From NCBI GenBank assembly GCA_037043015.1, contig CM073325.1, forward strand, positions 21,307,001-21,371,000: 64,000 nucleotides of DNA, in the 5' to 3' direction. This stretch comes from Bryum argenteum. Its lineage: Eukaryota > Streptophyta > Bryopsida > Bryales > Bryaceae. This document shows positions 36,216-47,112 of this stretch, piece after piece. Position numbers and translations under genes: made by a program. Position 1 is the first letter of the stretch; each line of letters opens with the position of its first letter. The notes below the pieces were generated by a model that searched no databases, had not been told where the DNA came from, and saw only the letters and a list, made by a program, of their open reading frames with translations.

Positions 36216-37757
36216 TCAAGGAGGTTTTGGACAACTCGTCTCTCTATGGCTATGCTCTCCACAGTTTTGACAAGGTAGGATTTGCACAGCTCCGTTACCT
36301 TGTAAGGGCTCGTTGAAGCACCCGGTCGCATAATGACCATACTGTCCGCACCGGTAGCACTGGACATTGTCGAGGTAGCTGTAACTCCGCTGATCTCCGG
36401 GTGGGCTGTTTGAACTGGCTCCCCGCCCATGCCCGGATCTGCCTGGGTTACCGGTCGGTCGAGGGGGGTTCCCTCTTCCCCTTCTGTAACCGGTTTGGAC
36501 TTGGTAGATGTACTGGACATCACCATCCGCATAATCATCATCATCAGGCATGGTGTACTCCACGCCGGTCTCCGCCTCCACGAAATGGACAAGTTTCTTC
36601 GCTTTTGCGTGGGGGCAGTCCGAGGCGAAATGGCCTGGCTCACGACAACGTGAACACCAAACGTTAGATCTGGTGCTCGAAGGTAGTTTCCGGGATGGCC
36701 GGTTCTCCGTGAGGTTGACCTTGATGGCTCAGAGCTCATCCAGGAGGAGCTTCATGTTGTCTTCCGGTTCGACCTTGATCTTGATGGTCGCCTTCTCTTT
36801 ACCGGATTTCGCGGCTTTGCTGCTGCTGGACCTCTTCGGGGGGTCCGACTCGCTGTCCGGGTCGCCATCCTCCTCGGACTCCTTCTCAGCAGCACTGTCG
36901 TCCTCGGAGCTGTCTGATTCCGTCTCCTCCTTCTTCTTCTTGCGGTCCTTCTCACGCTGCTTCTTATTTTTCTCCTTCTTCGGATCGCGTAGAGACAGGG
37001 CCGAGTCCTCATAATCCTGAGCAGCCTCCATCGACGCTCGGAGTGTAACCGGTTTGGTCCTCCGGATCTGGAAGGCCATCTCATTCGGGAGACCGGCTAT
37101 GTACCACTGAATAGCTACAATCGGAGCAATGTCCGTTGTGACCTTATTCATGAGGGACTTAACCCTCATACCATACTGCCGGATGTTCTCAGACTTCTTC
37201 TTGGATATCTCGCTCAACCGGCCCAGAGCTCTGGCCTCCCCTCCCGCTTCACGGAAGGTATGAAGGAACAACGCCGTGAGCTCCTCCCAGTTCTCGCGCA
37301 CCTCATCCGGAACATCCATGAACCACTTGAGTGCTTCCCCCTTCATCATTCCGGAGAAGATTCTCAACCGGGACTCTGGATCTTCCTGGTTGGCGTTTGC
37401 CGTGGTGGTGAACTCTTGCAACCAGTCATCCACGTCCTTGCTACCATCTCCTTAGAAGCGGTTATACTTCAGGCGAGTGAGTGGAGCAGCCCTCCTTTGA
37501 CCGGCAGGAGCCTCCATGGGGTTTGGCCTCCTTTCCTCCGGTGCAACTAGTATCTCCACACCCGGTGGAGGGGCTGGTACGTTCAACTCCCTCACAGGAG
37601 CAACAACCTCTTCCGGTGGCGGGGCGTAGAGTGTTTCTTCTAGGCCGTAGGGAAACTCTCGTGCTTGGGCAGTTGGGGTAACTGCCGGAACGGTACTCCT
37701 TCTCGCAGACCGGGTAACACGTCGTGAGTCCGGTTCGCTGGTTTGCCCTTGAGTCAT
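36216..37757 (-). pseudogene. Element 2 Gag with three zinc knuckles
   Basis: One frame is interrupted by TAA (37452-37454) and TGA (36729-36731). The N-terminal part is proline rich. The capsid-like core includes DDWLQEFTTTAN, GEALKWFMDV and WEELTALFLHTFREA. A long lysine/glutamate and serine/aspartate stretch follows. The nucleocapsid part has three CCHC knuckles: CSRCREPGHFASDC, CYRCGQYGHYATGC and CQNCGEHSHRETSC. Gag forms the particle and binds RNA. The knuckle-rich end runs to a TGA at 36216, beyond which the frame has more stops. Confidence 0.85.
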
Positions 37758-37930
37758 GAAGCAACTTGCTGGTATCCCTCAGCAGGCCTCTCCCTTGTTC
37801 AGTCCGACTCACACTTGCGACTTCGTCCTGACGAGCTCACCAGCATTCCGATCTCCCGCAGCATCCACCGGATCTACACAAAGGAAACTCAGCGTCCCAC
37901 CGGAGAGTTCGTGGCTTCACAGCTTTAGAA

Positions 37931-37948
37931 TCCCCGGCAGCGGCGCCA
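37931..37948 (-). other. Element 2 primer binding site
   Basis: On the minus strand TGGCGCCGCTGCCGGGGA begins 13 bases inside the 5' LTR. The leading TGG complements the CCA end of a tRNA. I cannot name the tRNA with certainty. Confidence 0.7.
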
Positions 37949-37960
37949 AAGTTTCACTCA

Positions 37961-40900
37961 TGTCGTGAGTTACCAAACCGAGGAGACCAAAATTAACTCA
38001 ATTTACCCTTACAACCTAGCAAAATGGTCCACCTTCCGGGTAACGTTCCACGGGGATTCTGTGAAGTGTGAAGACAAGACGAAATCCGGATCGATCACCG
38101 GTTTAACACTACAACGACCAACACATTCTGGTATACCGGATCAGGGAACGCAAGAGTTTAGACCTGACTGGTTCCTTAACCCAAAACCCCAGGGTAACCG
38201 GTTGATTCTGATCCGGTTGCTCTCTCCAACTCAATTATTATTTTGACCGGTTAGGGCATGTTAGTGAGTGATGATTTAATTTAACCTCCGTAAATCCTCG
38301 GAGGGGTTCTCCCTGTAAGTTTTTAACAGAGCACGGAAGGGGCACTCTTCTCCGGTTGATTAGGGTGACTGGAGTTTCACCTATACTCGTATCCCTCTCT
38401 CTCTCTCTCTACCCGGGGTTCCTCCCTTACAACTGCCGCTACCGCTTGGTTGATTTGCTTAAACGGTAGGTCACACCGGCAAGCTGTCCGGTTCTCTCCT
38501 TTTCTCTGGGCGACACAACTTGTGATCCGGTCTGCAGTGAGTAGCATCCCACTACCCGGCCCACGAGATTTCTACTAACGTATACTGGTGGTTAGCTGGC
38601 ATCCGGGGTTACGTGCAACTCCCGTCGTGGACTTTCCTCACCCGAATATCCTATCCGGGGGGTGGTTATGCAGGGTGGCTTTACTCGCCAATCCCAACTC
38701 CTCTGTCCAGTCCGGTTGGAGTCACAACCCCCCTTGGCACTCGCTAAACACCTCCAGGACGCTCGGACTCCTCTCACTTGGACCTCTTACTGACGGCGTC
38801 ACTCCTCCGGCTACCCCCTCCTCGGATATCTCAGACTCGTAACTACCAGACCAACAAGGGACTTCCTGTACCCACAACCGGTTTTCAATCCTCACTTTAC
38901 ACAAGATACCAAGCAAATCACTCACACATACACAGCAAGGACGCAAGGTTTCTGATGCAAATTGAACCTTTACTCACAGAGGTGGATCGCAGAAAAGACC
39001 CGAAGGACTCCGCAGAGCCTTCGGTAAGTACAGAGGGTTCCGGATTTCCCGGAAACCCTATCAGATCCGGAATTCCCGGGCCTCCGAGATTCCCGGGTGA
39101 GTGGCCAAAAGGGCATCTACTATTTCTAGCTACCTCTAACCTAACTAATTACTAATTAATATCTTCTTCCGGCGGCGTGGGGCGGCTCGAGGGGTCTGGC
39201 GGCGGGGTATTCCTCCTGGGAGTGCCTTTCCACTCGCGGGGAGGGGAATCTGCCTCTTTGATCGACCCGAGTGTCAATGTAAAACCTCGGGTTTTACTGT
39301 GTCCTCCGGCTCTTCCACCTGTCCCGGAGTGCCTTCAACTTCGATGGAGGGGGCACGGGTTGGACTTCCACTTCTTCCTGAGGGACCACGGGCTCCTCCT
39401 GCTGTTCCTGAGGGGCCACGAGTTCATCCTGCTGGTCCTGTTCGCCCGGATCTCCCACCTCGTTGACTTGGGCCTCCGGGTGAGGTACTACCTCCTCAAC
39501 CTGCTCGGGGGGTCCTGCCCCTTCTCCTGTGATACCGTCCACCGGGTTCTCATCCGGTTGTTGAGAGGGGTTAACCTCTCCTTCTACCGCCTCTTCCACC
39601 TCGGAGGGACCGGGTAGCCCTACTTCACTCGGGATGTCACCTCCCCGAGGGGGAGTTACATCTCGATCTTCCTCCCTGTCCTCCGGAACGCCACCATCAA
39701 CTGGGATCCCCTGCTCCTCCGAAACGGGCAGGGACACCTCCTCGATCTCCATGGGCACCGGCCCCTCCGTGGGCACCTCTGGGGGTGCGAGCACCTCCTC
39801 TTCCGGAAGGGCTTCCTTCATCTCCACATGGGGGAGGGCCCCCAGCAACCTTCCCGTGAGGGTTCGGAACTCCTTGAGGCACTGGTTGATACCGGTTGCG
39901 TGCCTCCTAAGCAACTCCAGGGATTGGGGAGACTCGCTAATCCCAATCCGGGCATCGTAGAAGGTTGCCTTCGTCTGCGCCTCCGCATCCGGTTGCAGCA
40001 CCTTCAGAATGGAATGCAACACCGTCTTGTCGATGTTCTGCAACCTCCGGAGGGCAGCCTCCTGCTCCAGCACAATCCTCCTGAGGGCTTCCACCTCCGG
40101 ATGTGTCTCCGTGTCCGAGGGGTCCGATCCGCACTGAACTCCCACGGATGCATTCTCCTTCGGCCGGGCCTTCAGCACCAGCTCTACCTTCTCCCTTCTC
40201 AGCTTGGCCGTTTCTCGTTGCATCTCCTCGGCCAACTCCGGATACCTCTCCACGTTAGGGGTCTGGAAGACCCGCTCGAGTCGCGCCAGGGAGGTGAACA
40301 ACTGTTCATTCTCCCGATCTACCTCCTCCATGGCTAACCGAATGGGGTGGAGGATACCCTCGCTGGGTATCCGGTAGTAGGGACGGGGGAGCACTGGGGT
40401 GGTGTTTCCCGTCCCGGGGGTCACAACCCCCCTGTGGGACGACTCCGGGGCTGCCACTGATGCTGGGGTGGCAGGGGCTGGGTCACTCCTCTGCTCCGGT
40501 AACTCCAGCCGGGGAGGTGTGGTCCTCTCCAGAGTGTCTTCCTCCTCCGTGATACTCAGCCTTCTTCACCTTGGGCTGGCTCTCCGGGATCGGTTCTTCT
40601 ACCGGAGTAGGGGCCGGGTCCTGTATCGGTGCGGGGTCCGGACTTGGGGCCCGCTCCTCCTCGATGGCCCTCGGTTGTACCACCGGACTCGCTGACCTCT
40701 TCCGCTTCTTGGCCTTGCGCTTCAGGTTGGGTACCCTCCCTCCTGGGGGTCTCTCCCCGGGTGGAGGCACCTCCGCATTGACCCCTGTTGCAGCCACCTC
40801 CTCGTCTAGGGCTCCCTGTTCTACTGGGGGAGGAAGTCGGACGGGAGAACGTCTCGTCCCAAAACCCGTCGTGTCCTTCCTCCTCACCCCTCGGGATGGT

Positions 40901-42584
40901 CTTGCCTGTCGAGGTGGGGCTTCCTCTTCTTCCTCTTCCTCGTCGTCTTCGTCCTGGTTGTCCTCCTCCGCGGACTGGTCTCCACCCGCCTCGGCTATCT
41001 CCTCGGCCCTCCTCTATTGGACTCTTGTCCTCCGGATGAGAGGGACGACCTCTTCTTCTTCCTCCTCTTCCTCCTCTGCATTCGGCATGAACAGGGAGGG
41101 CATCGTCTGGTGCGCCCGGGCAGGATTCACCCGGTTACTTCCTTCTTCTTGTGCGGCCACCCGGGGTGCTGTGCTGGGTCCGGCCTGGCTGGGCCCCACT
41201 GCCCTGGTCTGTCGAGTGGCCGGCTCCGGTGACCCCTCCAGGTCAGTAGCCCGGACTTCCTCCATCTCGTCTCCGGACTCAGAAGAGGTCGGCCCCTGCG
41301 GATCCCCGGATGGAAAGTCGTGCTTCTCATGCCAGTAGAAGATCTCCCGGTCGGTGAGGATGCCGTGCCGTTGATAGAGGTGGAAGATGTAGGGGGCCAG
41401 TGGACACCCCTTCTGATTCCCGATCTTCATCACCTCCCGCTGCACCACCTCGCTGATGATGTGGTGCCACCCGACCTGCATCCGCCCATCGTAATTTGCC
41501 AGGATGGCCTTCATCAGCTTCACGGTGCAGGTGGTTGGTTTATCCGGGCTGAGTATGGGGAGGAGAAACCGGAGGAGGCGCATCACCCGGGGGTCCTTGC
41601 AATCTTCCGGTTTGAACCCGTCTTTCTCCGTTGGCCCCCTGCGGAATCGGTTCCTCAGCCTGTCGTCTCCCTTCTTCTTGATGTAGCCAATCGGGGAGTC
41701 CGGAAATTTGTAGGTCGCCCTCCAATGGCGAGGCCCCCAGTTATCCGTCTTCCCCCTCAGGGGGTGCGTCACGTACATCTCGGGGAAGCGGTGGGTGACG
41801 GTCTCCTCGATGATGGCCTGATCCGCCAAATCCCACGGGGCATCGTACAGCCCGGCGCACCCCATCCGGAGGAGGTCCTCCCTCAGCTCCGCCTGGTGCA
41901 GCGGAAGTTCGGGCACCTGCGGCTTCACCGACTTGAGGGGGATCGGCATCCCGGGTCGCCATGGGACGACTTCCCTCCTCTTCGGCATTGCTCCGGTTCT
42001 ACTCTCCTGCAGCTGCCCGGAAATACTCTCTCCCTGCCTTCCCGGACTGACTCCGGTAGAAACCCTACTTCCCGAAACCCTAACCTCACAGAACTTTGCT
42101 TTTCCAACTCTCGCGGATTGCTGAGCGCTCAAAACTGCTCGATCTCTCAAAACGCGCGGACTGGAATGGCTGAGAATGGAGGCGGCGGCTCCTAATAACA
42201 GCAAACCGGAGTTCTCCTTCCGAGACATCATCACCCAGCGCTCGAGACGTACACCGGGAATTACCCCGGTCATCATTGAGCCGCCGGTGGTTCTGTCGGG
42301 CGCCCGCGAGTTTTCCGGCCCTTTCTCCGGGTCGACCGGCGGCCCCGGTCATCAACCCGGTAGGAGAACCGGCCCATCCGGGCATCTCAGGGTATCAGCC
42401 GGATATCAATACGGGTATCCGGTAAGCTCTAAAATCCCCTAAGGTTAGCCGGAGGAATCCTAACACAAAATTACTACCTACGAACCGGTTTAAGCAGACC
42501 GATTTTTATTTCCACTTGCTAAAATTACCATTTTACTCCTAATTAATTGCTAACAACAAAAATATTGGAGAACAGTGTTCGACA
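37961..42584 (-). repeat. Element 2 5' LTR, 4624 bp
   Basis: The right-hand direct repeat. In element orientation it starts TGTCGAACACTG (42584 side) and ends CTCACGACA (37961 side). It contains the accessory ORF at 39294-41988. It differs from the left copy mainly in patches; see the findings. Confidence 0.93.
39294..41988 (-). pseudogene. Accessory ORF in 5' LTR (mobile-like domain plus coiled coil)
   Basis: The ORF starts at the ATG at 41986-41988 (MPKRREVVPWRPGMPIPL), 596 bases into the LTR. The first part holds a folded-looking domain: NWGPRHWRATYKFP, then VMRLLRFLLPILSPDKP, then MQVGWHHIISEVVQRE and GCPLAPYIFHLYQRHGIL. The pattern recalls the putative plant transposon protein domain found near plant retroelements; this is inference. 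An acidic stretch (EEEEEEEEEVVPL) is followed by TAG at 41014-41016. The same frame then continues with a basic segment (NLKRKAKKRKRSA). A 2 bp deletion near 40562, relative to the other LTR, shifts the frame into a coiled-coil-like region (EEMQRETAKLRREKVELVL) and an acidic proline-rich tail ending at 39294. Function unknown. Confidence 0.72.
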
Positions 42585-42947
42585 GTAACTTAACACAGAA
42601 TTAGGAATTTTTGCACTTGGGGGTAGAATCATACACTCGCAAATGGATGGTTCAAAAATTGCATTTAGAGAAATTTGGTGGTCCATTTCATCCTTGAATG
42701 TGGTATCTTATATTAATATCAAAATCCTAAAGAAATATTTATTTATGGTAATTATTGAACCTCATAATTGGATGCGATGTATCTTACTTTTATGTGTAGT
42801 TGTGTACCATTCATTTCCCAAATTTTAGACCCCTTCAAATCGTTCAAATGGCCAAGATATTCAAAACTTTATTGCATTTTTGTAACAAAAAAAACATGTA
42901 TGTTCAACGTTCGTTATCTATGTATTCAACCTGCATTGCAATGTAAG
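42585..42947. other. Non-coding right flank of element 2
   Basis: Starts with the right copy of the GTAAC target duplication. AT-rich, no gene seen. Confidence 0.5.
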
Positions 42948-43259
42948 CTAAAAGGTGTGGTTTTGCAAAATTTGGAATTTTGATGTTTCGCTCCGTTGAA
43001 ACACCATATATTGTAATACAAAGTTGTTGCCGTGCTTTGGTTCTTGCATGTTGTGTTTCCCCATCAATACGTCATTCTCTGTAAGAAGCTCTACAACTCC
43101 ATCGGGCCTACTCAAGTTCCGTTGCTCTTCAAAGGTTTGTCTGTCAAAATCTGTTGCAAGACTACATAGAAGTCTTCTGCCCACCGTATTTGTTCTTGGT
43201 TTGGGAGGTGCTACATTTTGATACCCAACATCCGGACTTCCAAAATCCAAATTCTCCAT
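42948..43259 (-). CDS. Small hypothetical exon (103 aa)
   Basis: The ATG at 43257-43259 lies shortly after a plausible acceptor (TTTCTTGTAG). The 103 residues are not low complexity and include PPKPRTNTVGRRLLCSL and then ENDVLMGKHN followed by HGNNFVLQYMVFQ. The N-D-V-L-x-G ... H-x-G-N-x-x-F order recalls the DUF6824-type pattern of some protist and plant proteins, but the match is weak. No neighbouring exon was found. It may be a leftover of a gene inside the AT-rich element. Confidence 0.35.
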   Translation of the reverse strand: MENLDFGSPDVGYQNVAPPKPRTNTVGRRLLCSLATDFDRQTFEEQRNLSRPDGVVELLTENDVLMGKHNMQEPKHGNNFVLQYMVFQRSETSKFQILQNHTF

Positions 43260-44440
43260 CTTTATCAACCTACAAGAAACCCACGAATACTATGTCATTC
43301 ATAATGTGAAGCTTAAAAATCTCAAGGTAAGCATTATTTTTAAAACTCTACTATCAAATCATTAATTTTACTTGATTTTGAACTAGAAATTGATGTAATA
43401 CCTAGGAGATCCTATTATCCAAGTTGGATACTTTGGATGACAAGGTCAAATCCATTCACAGACCTAAGACTTTACCATAGCATTCAATATTGGTAGATTC
43501 ACTTAGATTGGACTCCAAATCAACTCTAGGTTTTTTGCTACAAATTACAAATTTGAGGAAGATTTTATGAATGTATAGCATGTTATAATATGAAGGTAGC
43601 TCTATTTTGAGGGACTTGAAAACGTAAGGTATGTTTTACAACTGAAAGCCAATTAAATTCCAAATATCCCATTAAGGTGTTATACATGCCACAATCTTTG
43701 AAAATAAAACTACTAAAGTTTCTATAGTGTATGACATGCACTCTATATGTCTCGCATGTGGAAAAATAACTATGTGGTAAGAGATAAAAGTACATGTTTG
43801 TCAAGATCTTTGATTCTAAGCATAAATTATTATTAGAAAAAATATGTGCATGCCCCTTGTACCTCAAACCTTGTATTTAAGTATGGAAATCTGTAAATAA
43901 CACTACTAGAAAAGAGTGGGATTTGCAAGATTTTTTGGAAATGTTGTTCAAGTGAAGCAACGTCTTAGTACTTGCTCTAGCAAAGTTTTCAATTTTAAAT
44001 ATTTGAAATTGTAAACAATGTTTCTCATTGATAAAATAACCTTTCTTGTTTTGGTAAGAACATTACTAAAGCAAGACCTAGGACATTCCTTTACTTGCGT
44101 AGCGTTTGACAAAAAAACGTTAGGATCCCCTTCTAATTTTTGGTAATGTAAAAATGTGTATTTTGGTTTGACAATACAAGTGAGAGTAGATCATAATATG
44201 AGGTTGTCTGGGGAATACACGTATGCGAGCGGAGAACGGAGAGCGGAGAGCGTAGTGCGTAGAGCGGTGAGAAATTAGAGAAATTTACAAGGATTTTTTT
44301 GGGAGATTTAGAAACAAATGTACCCTATTACCAAAAAAAAATTCTAAAAATAATATGTTTTAAAATTTTGTCTTAAAGTAACGGCTCCTAATTCTGTGGA
44401 TTTTTAAAAAAAAATCTTAGTATCTATAACATAGTTACTA

Positions 44441-44536
44441 AATTAGGGCTGACGTCATCAATTAAATACACACAAACATAAACTAAATTTTCATAAATTC
44501 TTCAATCCTCTCCCCAATTAGGGCTGACGTCATCAA
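44441..44536 (+). repeat. 21 bp direct repeat with TGACGTCA
   Basis: AATTAGGGCTGACGTCATCA plus one base is found at 44441-44461 and 44516-44536. TGACGTCA is a palindromic bZIP-type site. There is no adjacent gene, so a regulatory role is speculative. Confidence 0.7.
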
Positions 44537-44689
44537 CACATGTAAGCAATCACTAGTATTTAATTCCATACTCGAAGTTTAAAAGAAAGCATACTCGGCC
44601 GGGTTTATATGCCCTAATGCGCATGGAATAATCATCAGTTCAAGCCTGCTTCTAATACAATGCAAAGTGGGTTTGATTGGACATATGTC

Positions 44690-44745
44690 GTTGTAACGCG
44701 GTGGTCCGGGTTCGAATCCCCATGGCCTTGTTTGAGCACCTGCGT
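44690..44745 (+). other. tRNA-like B box, possible SINE fragment
   Basis: GGTTCGAATCC at about 44709-44719 fits a pol III B box and sits in CCGGGTTCGAATCCCCA. I could not fold a complete tRNA around it, so a tRNA-derived SINE remnant is the likelier reading. Confidence 0.3.
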
Positions 44746-45121
44746 GCAATGAGCCAACGTTTGACGCTATCCCGAGCTAGAGAGATAGAAAATGATAACC
44801 CCGATTCCATTAACATTGTGACAAGAGTACAATCTCAGAATCAATAAATCAACACATAGCAATCTCTTTTAAACTACCATATTTTGTTTAACACTATGTA
44901 ACAAAGGCAAATATTTAAATCGAATGTGAGATTTAATGCAAAATACTAAAACATAATAAATATGCCGGAAGTATATATAAATACTACGAACTCGAGAACA
45001 AGTCAAAAACATATCATAAGCACACCACACTATGAATAAAAAGGGCTACGAGCTACTAAGTGCTCAAATGCCAAAAACCAAATACCAAACCAAATATAAA
45101 ATATCCATCCATATATTAGTT

Positions 45122-45908
45122 TGTTACCCGCCACAGCACCGCGGGTATCATCACCGAAGACCAGCAACCACGGGAGACCAAGACTTTACAGCACCCACAG
45201 GGCTCGAGGCCGGGGCACAGTGAGCAGAGGACCACAAGGATCGAGACCGCGGATACAGGCAGTTAAGGCCGGAGAACAGCGTAGAAGGGTTAGGTTTTAT
45301 TATAAATAGAGTTAGAGTTACACAATAGGGAGCTCCCTGTAATGCACGAATGTAGTGATAGCCACGAGCACAGTGTTGCGATCCTTTGTACCCCTTTTGG
45401 CACCCACGATTCAATGCAAGCAGGACTCAGTCCAATTCTACTCTAACCTCCACTTCTACTTGTATTCCCTCTCCTCCATTCTTGCTATCCTATCTCCTGA
45501 AGTTCTAGTCCCTGTGACGTCCGTGGCACCGTGGGAGTCTGTGTCGAAGCCGTGTGTCTCAGCGTGCACTACGTGGTCGCGAAGACACCCCCGCGGAGTC
45601 ACTACAGACAGCCTCGCATTGCTCCGAGCTCCTACCGTGGCCGAGGAGTTACGCAATAGAAGAACACCGAACAGAAGGCTAACCCTGGGACTCGGCTTGA
45701 CGAGCACTGCCTTGCCCTCGCGGGATTGACCCGCCCCGACAGAACTAATCGCAGGGTGATTACGGCCACCGGTCAACGGCTGCCCTGACATACCCGGACC
45801 GTGGTTAACCGAGGTTGAAGCCCACGGGCCCCCGGTTCTCGCCCCGTCCACTGCCCCCTTTTGCCCCCTCGCACCTCGGGCACCTCCATACCCGTACCCC
45901 GGCTAACA
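45122..45908 (+). repeat. Element 1 5' LTR
   Basis: 787 bp, TG...CA. It contains a TATA-like TATAAATAG at 45301-45309, which would place transcription start shortly after it. Confidence 0.95.
45301..45309 (+). promoter_or_regulatory. TATA-like box in element 1 LTR
   Basis: TATAAATAG, also present at 54455-54463. The related LTR of element 3 has TATAAGTAG at 61936-61944. Confidence 0.5.
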
Positions 45909-45911
45909 TTT

Positions 45912-45959
45912 TGGCGACTATGCTGGGGATGGAGTGTTGAGGTAGTAAAAAAAAAAAAA

Positions 45960-45990
<31 letters not shown>
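45912..45990 (+). other. Element 1 primer site and A/GA leader tract
   Basis: TGGCGACTATGCTGGGGA starts 3 bases after the LTR, in the primer-site position. At 45948-45990 a run of about 21 A is followed by a GA repeat. Element 3 has the same arrangement (62550 onward). Confidence 0.65.
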
Positions 45991-46032
45991 CAAAAAGAGA
46001 GATTCTTGGCCACGGGCCTACAGGGAGGGAAA

Positions 46033-47112
46033 ATGCCCCCGAAAAGACACGCCGCGGAAAAAGCCGTGGAGAATATAGTTGCAGATATGGAGGAAATAGT
46101 GCAACACGAAGACGAGACCAGAGAACTACTTCAATGGATGAAGCAACAGATGACAGATCTAGCCGCTCAGAACGAGGCGACGAATGCCAAGCTAGAATTA
46201 CTCAGCCTAAAATATCAAGACATCCAGGGCAATGTAACACCCGAGGTTATCGCTTCCACGCCCAGGAGTGTGGAAGAACCAGCAGACGCAGTAAGATTTG
46301 CAACCATACCCTGGGGAAACAATGCCGCGGCCAGCTCGAGCACCTCGGGAATGCCTTCACCGGCACCACCAGCGGCACCCACAGGGGTACCCACTATGTC
46401 ACACAACCCCGGGAGCCCCGACACCCAGGCCAAGTTACCAAAGATACCATACCCGGTGTTCGACGAATCTGGGGATCCAGATTGGCACATCAGGAGATTT
46501 AAAGTGATAGCACGCACGAATGGCATTTTCCATGCCACGGATTTACAAAACATTTTTGGTACCACGCTCCAAGAAAATCATATTAACTGGTACATTGACT
46601 TCGAATCCGAACACAGCAATGCCAGTTGGGAGGATATGGAACGTAGCTTTTTGCACAAGTTTAGAAAACTTAAATCAAGTTCGGAAGTCCTCCGAGCGCT
46701 GGGATCAATCACGCAATCCACAAACGAACCGGTGGATAAGTTTTATGACAGATTTAAGCAGTTGGCCGATAAACTTAGCCAACGACCCGAGGAAGAATAT
46801 ATGTGCGAATGGTTCAAAAAGGGGTTGCGTCCATGGATACAGCAAGGTATCGTCATCCGTGGAGTGAAGACGCTGCCAGACATTCTCTCCGCAGCCAACG
46901 ACATTAGTCGGGAACTCCTGGCTCTGAAACAGACACAAACACCCATACTACCACTACCCTCGGTACGACAAGAGGCCAGGGCGACACCCCCGTTGTGTGA
47001 AACTTGAGGAAAAGCACACCATGGGAAATGTTGGTACTCCAATACCACCTCATTCCAGGATCACAAGCGATCCCGAAACACCACGGCCGCGGTATACCCC
47101 GAGGAGATCAAC
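46033..47112 (+). pseudogene. Element 1 Gag
   Basis: The ATG at 46033 opens MPPKRHAAEKAVENIV. A coiled-coil-like stretch (LLQWMKQQMTDLAAQNEATN) precedes the capsid-like region (DWHIRRFKVIARTNG, WEDMERSFLHKFRKLKSS, EEEYMCEWFKKGLRPW). A TGA at 47005-47007 falls where element 3 has the second cysteine of CETCGKTHHGRC, so the first zinc knuckle is cut. The frame continues unchanged into the next segment. Confidence 0.88.

Larger units (their letters stand above)
27275..42584 (-). mobile_element. Element 2: Ty3 LTR retrotransposon, giant LTRs
   Basis: Two long direct repeats (27275-31887 and 37961-42584) begin and end TG...CA and are flanked by the same 5 bases, GTAAC, at 27270-27274 and 42585-42589. 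The internal 6.07 kb has, on the minus strand, gag with zinc knuckles, aspartic protease, reverse transcriptase, RNase H and integrase, in Ty3 order. The RT motif F-I-D-D-F-x-V-F-G and the primer site TGGCGCCGCTGCCGGGGA resemble the Athila/Tat group of plant elements (inference). Total length is 15,310 bp. Several nonsense codons make this copy non-autonomous. Confidence 0.95.
43260..45121. other. AT-rich non-coding stretch with small repeats
   Basis: No gene seen. It holds a GAGCGGAGAACGGAGAGCGG-like run near 44226-44272, a duplicated 21 bp word at 44441 and 44516, and a tRNA-like B box near 44709. The last 5 bases, TAGTT at 45117-45121, are the left target duplication of element 1. Confidence 0.5.

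Noticed and set aside
44690-44760. A complete tRNA gene
   Set aside because: Only the B box fits; I could not form an acceptor stem or A box at normal spacing.
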